From Dromaius novaehollandiae (lineage: Eukaryota > Chordata > Aves > Casuariiformes > Dromaiidae), in NCBI RefSeq assembly GCF_036370855.1, contig NC_088102.1:70751601-70815600 (forward strand): DNA of 64,000 nt, written 5' to 3'. Below the pieces are notes generated by a model that searched no databases, was not told where the DNA came from, and saw nothing but the letters and a program-made list of their open reading frames with translations. The stretch's first letter is position 1, and every line of letters starts with the position of its first letter. Below, in pieces: positions 60,301-64,000 of the stretch. The position numbers were made by a program, and so were the translations under genes.

Positions 60301-63300
60301 ACAGGAGGGCAAACTCCAGTCTGAACGAGGATTTCAGGCTGGCTTGTGCCTCTCTGTGGAATAAAAGCCACAGACTGCTCTGCCTGGTACACGGTTCAGC
60401 CATAGGGTATGTAAACGTGGGTGACTGTTCAAGCAGAGCCTGTGTCCACCCAGGTGCTGCTCAGAGGAAACTGGTTTTCTTGGGGCACCTGAAAGCTGTG
60501 GTAAGCAAACAGCACTTGTGGCAGGTTGTCCGTGAGGCACTGAGGGCTGTCGGTGGTGCAGGAAAATGCACCTGGAAAATGAGTCTATGATATTGAAAAC
60601 AAGCTGTAGAGTGGAAAGGAAAGGAAGGATTTGGATGTCTTTAGGGGATTCCTGGTTAAGCCTGAGGAATGTTGCAAAGCAATGAGGATAGCCGAGTAGG
60701 AGACTGTATTCGCTGCTCTGTCTGGGTCTTTGGGTGTTATGCACTTGCTAAAGTCAATAGAGATTAGTGTTGGGAAACTTTCCTGTGGCTGGTACCTGTC
60801 TGGGAGCAAGTGGTAGCTGACCCATGAGGTTGGTTTCCTAGGAAGATGTGCTGAAGCCACAAAGGAGCCTGGGGTGGAGAGGAGAGCAATGTGTCAGAGG
60901 CTTTGGCGACTGGTTCGCTTCTGAGAGGGAAAACAGCAGGAAAACTCCAGCGGAAGAGGTGGGCAGAAGGGAGTGAGAGACACAGCTGATGCCCTCTCAG
61001 TCCAGGGAAAGCTTAGGAGCTTGCACAGGTAGTATGCTTGCTGCAAATGGCCTGGCCTGGCCTGGCCAGGAGGGAAGCCTGAGCCCACACACAGCCACTC
61101 ATTCCTTCCAAAATCCGGTGGAGGAGAGGGAGTGAAGGGGTTTTCCTGCAATAGAAACTACTGCTTGCCTTTGCTGTGTTCCTGGCCCCTGGGGACCTGG
61201 CAAAGCGATGGCCTGGGCCTGGGCCAGCAAAGCAGTCGTGCCTGGCTTCCTCCCCTGCGCCTGTGAAGGAAGAAGGTAAGGGATGAAGCAGCCTAAATGT
61301 CCTTTCTTCTCTTTGCCCTTTGGGAAACCTGGTGTCTCCTCAGCTTCCAAGTGAAATGTGGGGAGGCCAGCAGCTGTGGTGCCTGTTTGCTGCAGTGGCT
61401 GCTTGGTGCAGGGCTCTTTCCTCAATACTGCTCGCTTCTGGCCCTGATTTGGGGGGATTTGTGGGCAGGCTGAGGGAGGAGAGCCCCGTGGCCTCCCACT
61501 CTACCTGAGGCAGAGCTGCAGGAACGCTGCTGCAGAGTAGTATGTAACCACATGCCAAAGCATCCCTCCACGTGCAGACAGACTCTGAGCTTAGCACAGC
61601 AATTGGATTCTGCTCCTACAGCCTTTAGCCATCCAAGTGCTTTGTGTCTGGCTCTTGGCCTGAAGAGTCTCCTCCAATCCCTTCCTCTCTTCTCATGTAC
61701 CTTACACCACCCTGCAGAGCTCAGCTGTCCAGTGCTATGGAGAAGTTTCCTCTGGTCTGGAGTCTGCTCTCCTGATACTCCGGTTAATCCCACATCCTGT
61801 TCAGGAAAGTTTCACCTTGCAGTCCCACTGACAGCCCTGTCTGCACAGTTTGGCCAGTTGGATTTAATTTGAGTCAATACTGAGGGCAGGACAGACATGT
61901 CAACCCCTTCAAACAGAGTCTCTTGGTCTGTTGTACATGCTGCTGTATGAATAGCCTTTCTCCTTGTACCTGTTTGCCTCACAGCTTAGGGCCTACTAGC
62001 CTGTTCAGAGCCAAACAAGGGCTTCAAAGGAATGGTAATTCAAATATCTGCCTTCATAGATGTGTTTGCCTTGAAGGACAATGGGCAAAACCACTGGGGA
62101 AGATTTGTTTTCCTTCCTCTGTCCCTCATAAATCCTTTCCCCCGCCATAAGCCATAAAGAATGCTCTTATCAAGGTTTTATATTTTATTTGGAGTTCCAG
62201 GTCCATAAATCGGCCTTTTTTGTAATTCCCTTGTATTACCAGGCTCTGTAAGCAGAAAAGGATCTGTGTGTGACCTCGACCTTGTCTTAGCTGGGAGAGA
62301 GGGCAGGTGGGAGCAGACTGCCTGTTTGCCCTGAGGATGTACGAGTAACACTGGAACTGGAGAAGGATGCTGCAATAAGAAGAACGATCCTCAGTGGTCC
62401 CCGTGACAATTCATGCAGAGCCTTGGCCAACTTTAGTAATGATGTTTTGCAGTAGCAGTATATAGACACATAAGTGCAAGCGTATACGTACCCTCCCAGC
62501 GTACCCATAGTGCCATACGCTTTGCTGCCAACGTCTTTGTTGGCAGTCTTGGATGTTTGTTGATGTTGCCAATGACGCAACTATAACCGAGTTTGCAGGA
62601 CTCAATGTGTTGTGGCACGGCACTGAAATGTAAATCAGGCTGCCTTTGCACAATAGGTCAGGCTGTCCCCAAATGCATGGAGATGCTTCTGGGAATCGAT
62701 AAATGAAAGATTTTTGTGTGTGTGTTTCAGGCACGGACAAGGAGAAGGGAGAAGGTAAGTAGAGGGCCTTAAAATTGATCAAAAAAAGTCAACTATTTCA
62801 AAGCTTTTATCTTGAGTAGAAAACCACCTTTAGGCCAAATGTAGCAAAACAGCAAGGATTACTGGAGAATAGGTAGCACTGTATAAACAGCGAGGAAATT
62901 CCAGTCATTTTGGAAATTCGGAGAAGGCAGCCCTGCCGGGAAGCACTCAATATCCAGGCACGCTTCTGAAGCTCCACGTGGCACTGGGGATTGGGGCTGG
63001 TCAGCTCTGCCAAGGTAACGTGCTCCTTATAGGAGCAGTCCCTGTGGTGCCACTGTTGCTGGAAGCCAGGAGGTCAGTTTTCCTATCGGTCATGTCAATA
63101 TTCCTATGTTTGTATGAGGGCTATCGGGCTGAGCTGATAAGTGCCGGACTGCTGGCATTACCTGACCTGTGAAGGCAGATGGACTTTGTGCTGCCTTGCA
63201 TAAAATTTGCAGAATTTTCAGGAGCCAGACGGGCCCCCCCATGGGGTAATTCCCCTGGTTGCACGCCATCATTTGGATAGTAGGATGCCCTCTAGCCTTG

Positions 63301-64000
63301 CTTGCTCTGTGGCTGTAGTGATGCCCTTCAGATTTGGGTGGTGAGTCAAGTCCCACAGTTGCACACCTGCTCAAATATGCTGCTTTGTGGTGAGGCCAAA
63401 TGGCTGGCACCCAGCGGACAGCGAGGGCCCTTTTGTAAGGGCTGATGCAGAACAGCTGGGCCTGAGCCATGGTAAAGCAACTGTAAAAGCTTGCGCACAT
63501 GCGAGCTTGGCTAAGCAGCAGAGGATGCAGGTTCGAGTCCAAAGGGGCCAACTGCTTTGTACTTAGTAATTGCGTATTCTCTAGGTCCCTGCATTGATCC
63601 CAGGGGATTCTGCTGTGTGGACAGTGTGGCAGGAGGCACTGCGGTGAAGAACAGGGACATCTTTGAAGAGGCTACTCAATGGGCAGTGTCAGCAGGCGGG
63701 CAGGGCAGGGAATGTGAAAGGGGACCGGATTAGAGAGGAAGCAAGCTGAGTGGGGTATAACCTTGCCAGGGCACTTGCTCTGGATACCTGGTGTGGTGGA
63801 AGATGGTGGGAGAGTTCATGAAAGCTCAATACAACTTTGCTAGTCAGAAGGCAGATGTGCTGTGCACAACCTGAAGAAGAGAGAAGTGCAAGAGCTGCTT
63901 TTGGAATGGATTAGAAGGGAAAGGAAATGTAGAGGAAATGAGGCCACATCTAGTTGTGGGCTGGATGTGAGGGGAAGAAGGACAGATCTGTGTTGACAGT
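57340..64000. other. Intergenic region downstream of RAB3IL1, no gene recognised
   Basis: Mammalian synteny would place FADS3/FADS2 next, but I see no desaturase or cytochrome b5 motifs (no HPGG and no His-box coding frames) on either strand and no CpG island. Open frames are at most about 150 codons and unrelated to known families. One exon-like 24-nt segment lies at 62731. The next gene must begin beyond 64 kb. Confidence 0.55.
62731..62754 (+). other. Exon-like 24-nt segment, unassigned
   Basis: TGTGTGTGTGTTTCAG precedes and GTAAGTAG follows a purine-rich 24-nt segment (GCACGGACAAGGAGAAGGGA then GAAG). Splice sites are good and the interior resembles a splicing enhancer. No neighbouring exon or family could be linked to it, so it may be part of a non-coding transcript or a chance match. 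Confidence 0.2.

Noticed and set aside
63508-63540. tRNA gene suggested by an A-box-like TGGCTAAGCAG and a B-box GGTTCGAGTCC
   Set aside because: The two boxes are only about 12 bp apart, too close for a tRNA, and no acceptor stem or anticodon arm can be folded. At most a relic.
57340-64000. FADS3/FADS2 exons expected by mammalian synteny
   Set aside because: No desaturase His-boxes or cytochrome b5 HPGG motif found in any frame.

Overview
This window is nuclear DNA from a sauropsid, almost certainly a bird. It holds three spliced protein-coding genes with canonical GT-AG introns, a truncated CR1 LINE, old SINE relics and two CpG islands. The gene set and strands (FTH1 +, BEST1 -, RAB3IL1 +) match the human 11q12 block FTH1-BEST1-RAB3IL1 in inverted orientation. 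The BEST1 model is 766 aa with a very long last exon, close to the roughly 760 aa I recall for chicken and well beyond human (585 aa). Its neck, aperture and Ca2+-clasp residues fall on chicken numbering, which is the main argument for a bird.

Layout. 1-8.2 kb is intergenic and I recognise no gene. 8.7-9.7 kb is a CpG-island promoter with an NRF2/BACH-type element, a TATA box and an iron-responsive element, leading into the four coding exons of FTH1 (9199-12764). BEST1 lies tail-to-tail with FTH1: its stop codon is at 14485 and its start codon at 24072, on the minus strand. A probable non-coding first exon and TATA box lie near 26.43-26.71 kb. 26.7-37.4 kb is an intergenic spacer between head-to-head BEST1 and RAB3IL1 and contains a CR1 element at 33.75-34.39 kb. 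37.4-38.2 kb is the RAB3IL1 CpG-island promoter, with a tandem array of CAACGG motifs, a CACGTG box and an upstream ORF. RAB3IL1 coding exons run from 37841 to 54749, with a 2.6 kb 3' UTR ending near 57.33 kb. 57.3-64 kb is intergenic; by mammalian synteny FADS genes would follow, but none is visible.

The three genes are not one pathway. FTH1 is the ferroxidase subunit of the iron-storage shell, BEST1 a Ca2+-activated anion channel best known from retinal pigment epithelium, and RAB3IL1 a Rab GEF of the Sec2/Rabin family. I found no operon, CRISPR array or other novel multi-gene system. The observations most worth checking concern RNA processing and translation: a 24-nt phase-preserving microexon and a 120-nt phase-preserving cassette exon in RAB3IL1, upstream ORFs in BEST1 (one overlapping the start codon as ATGA) and in RAB3IL1, an open intron 8 in BEST1, and in-frame open sequence beyond the RAB3IL1 stop.
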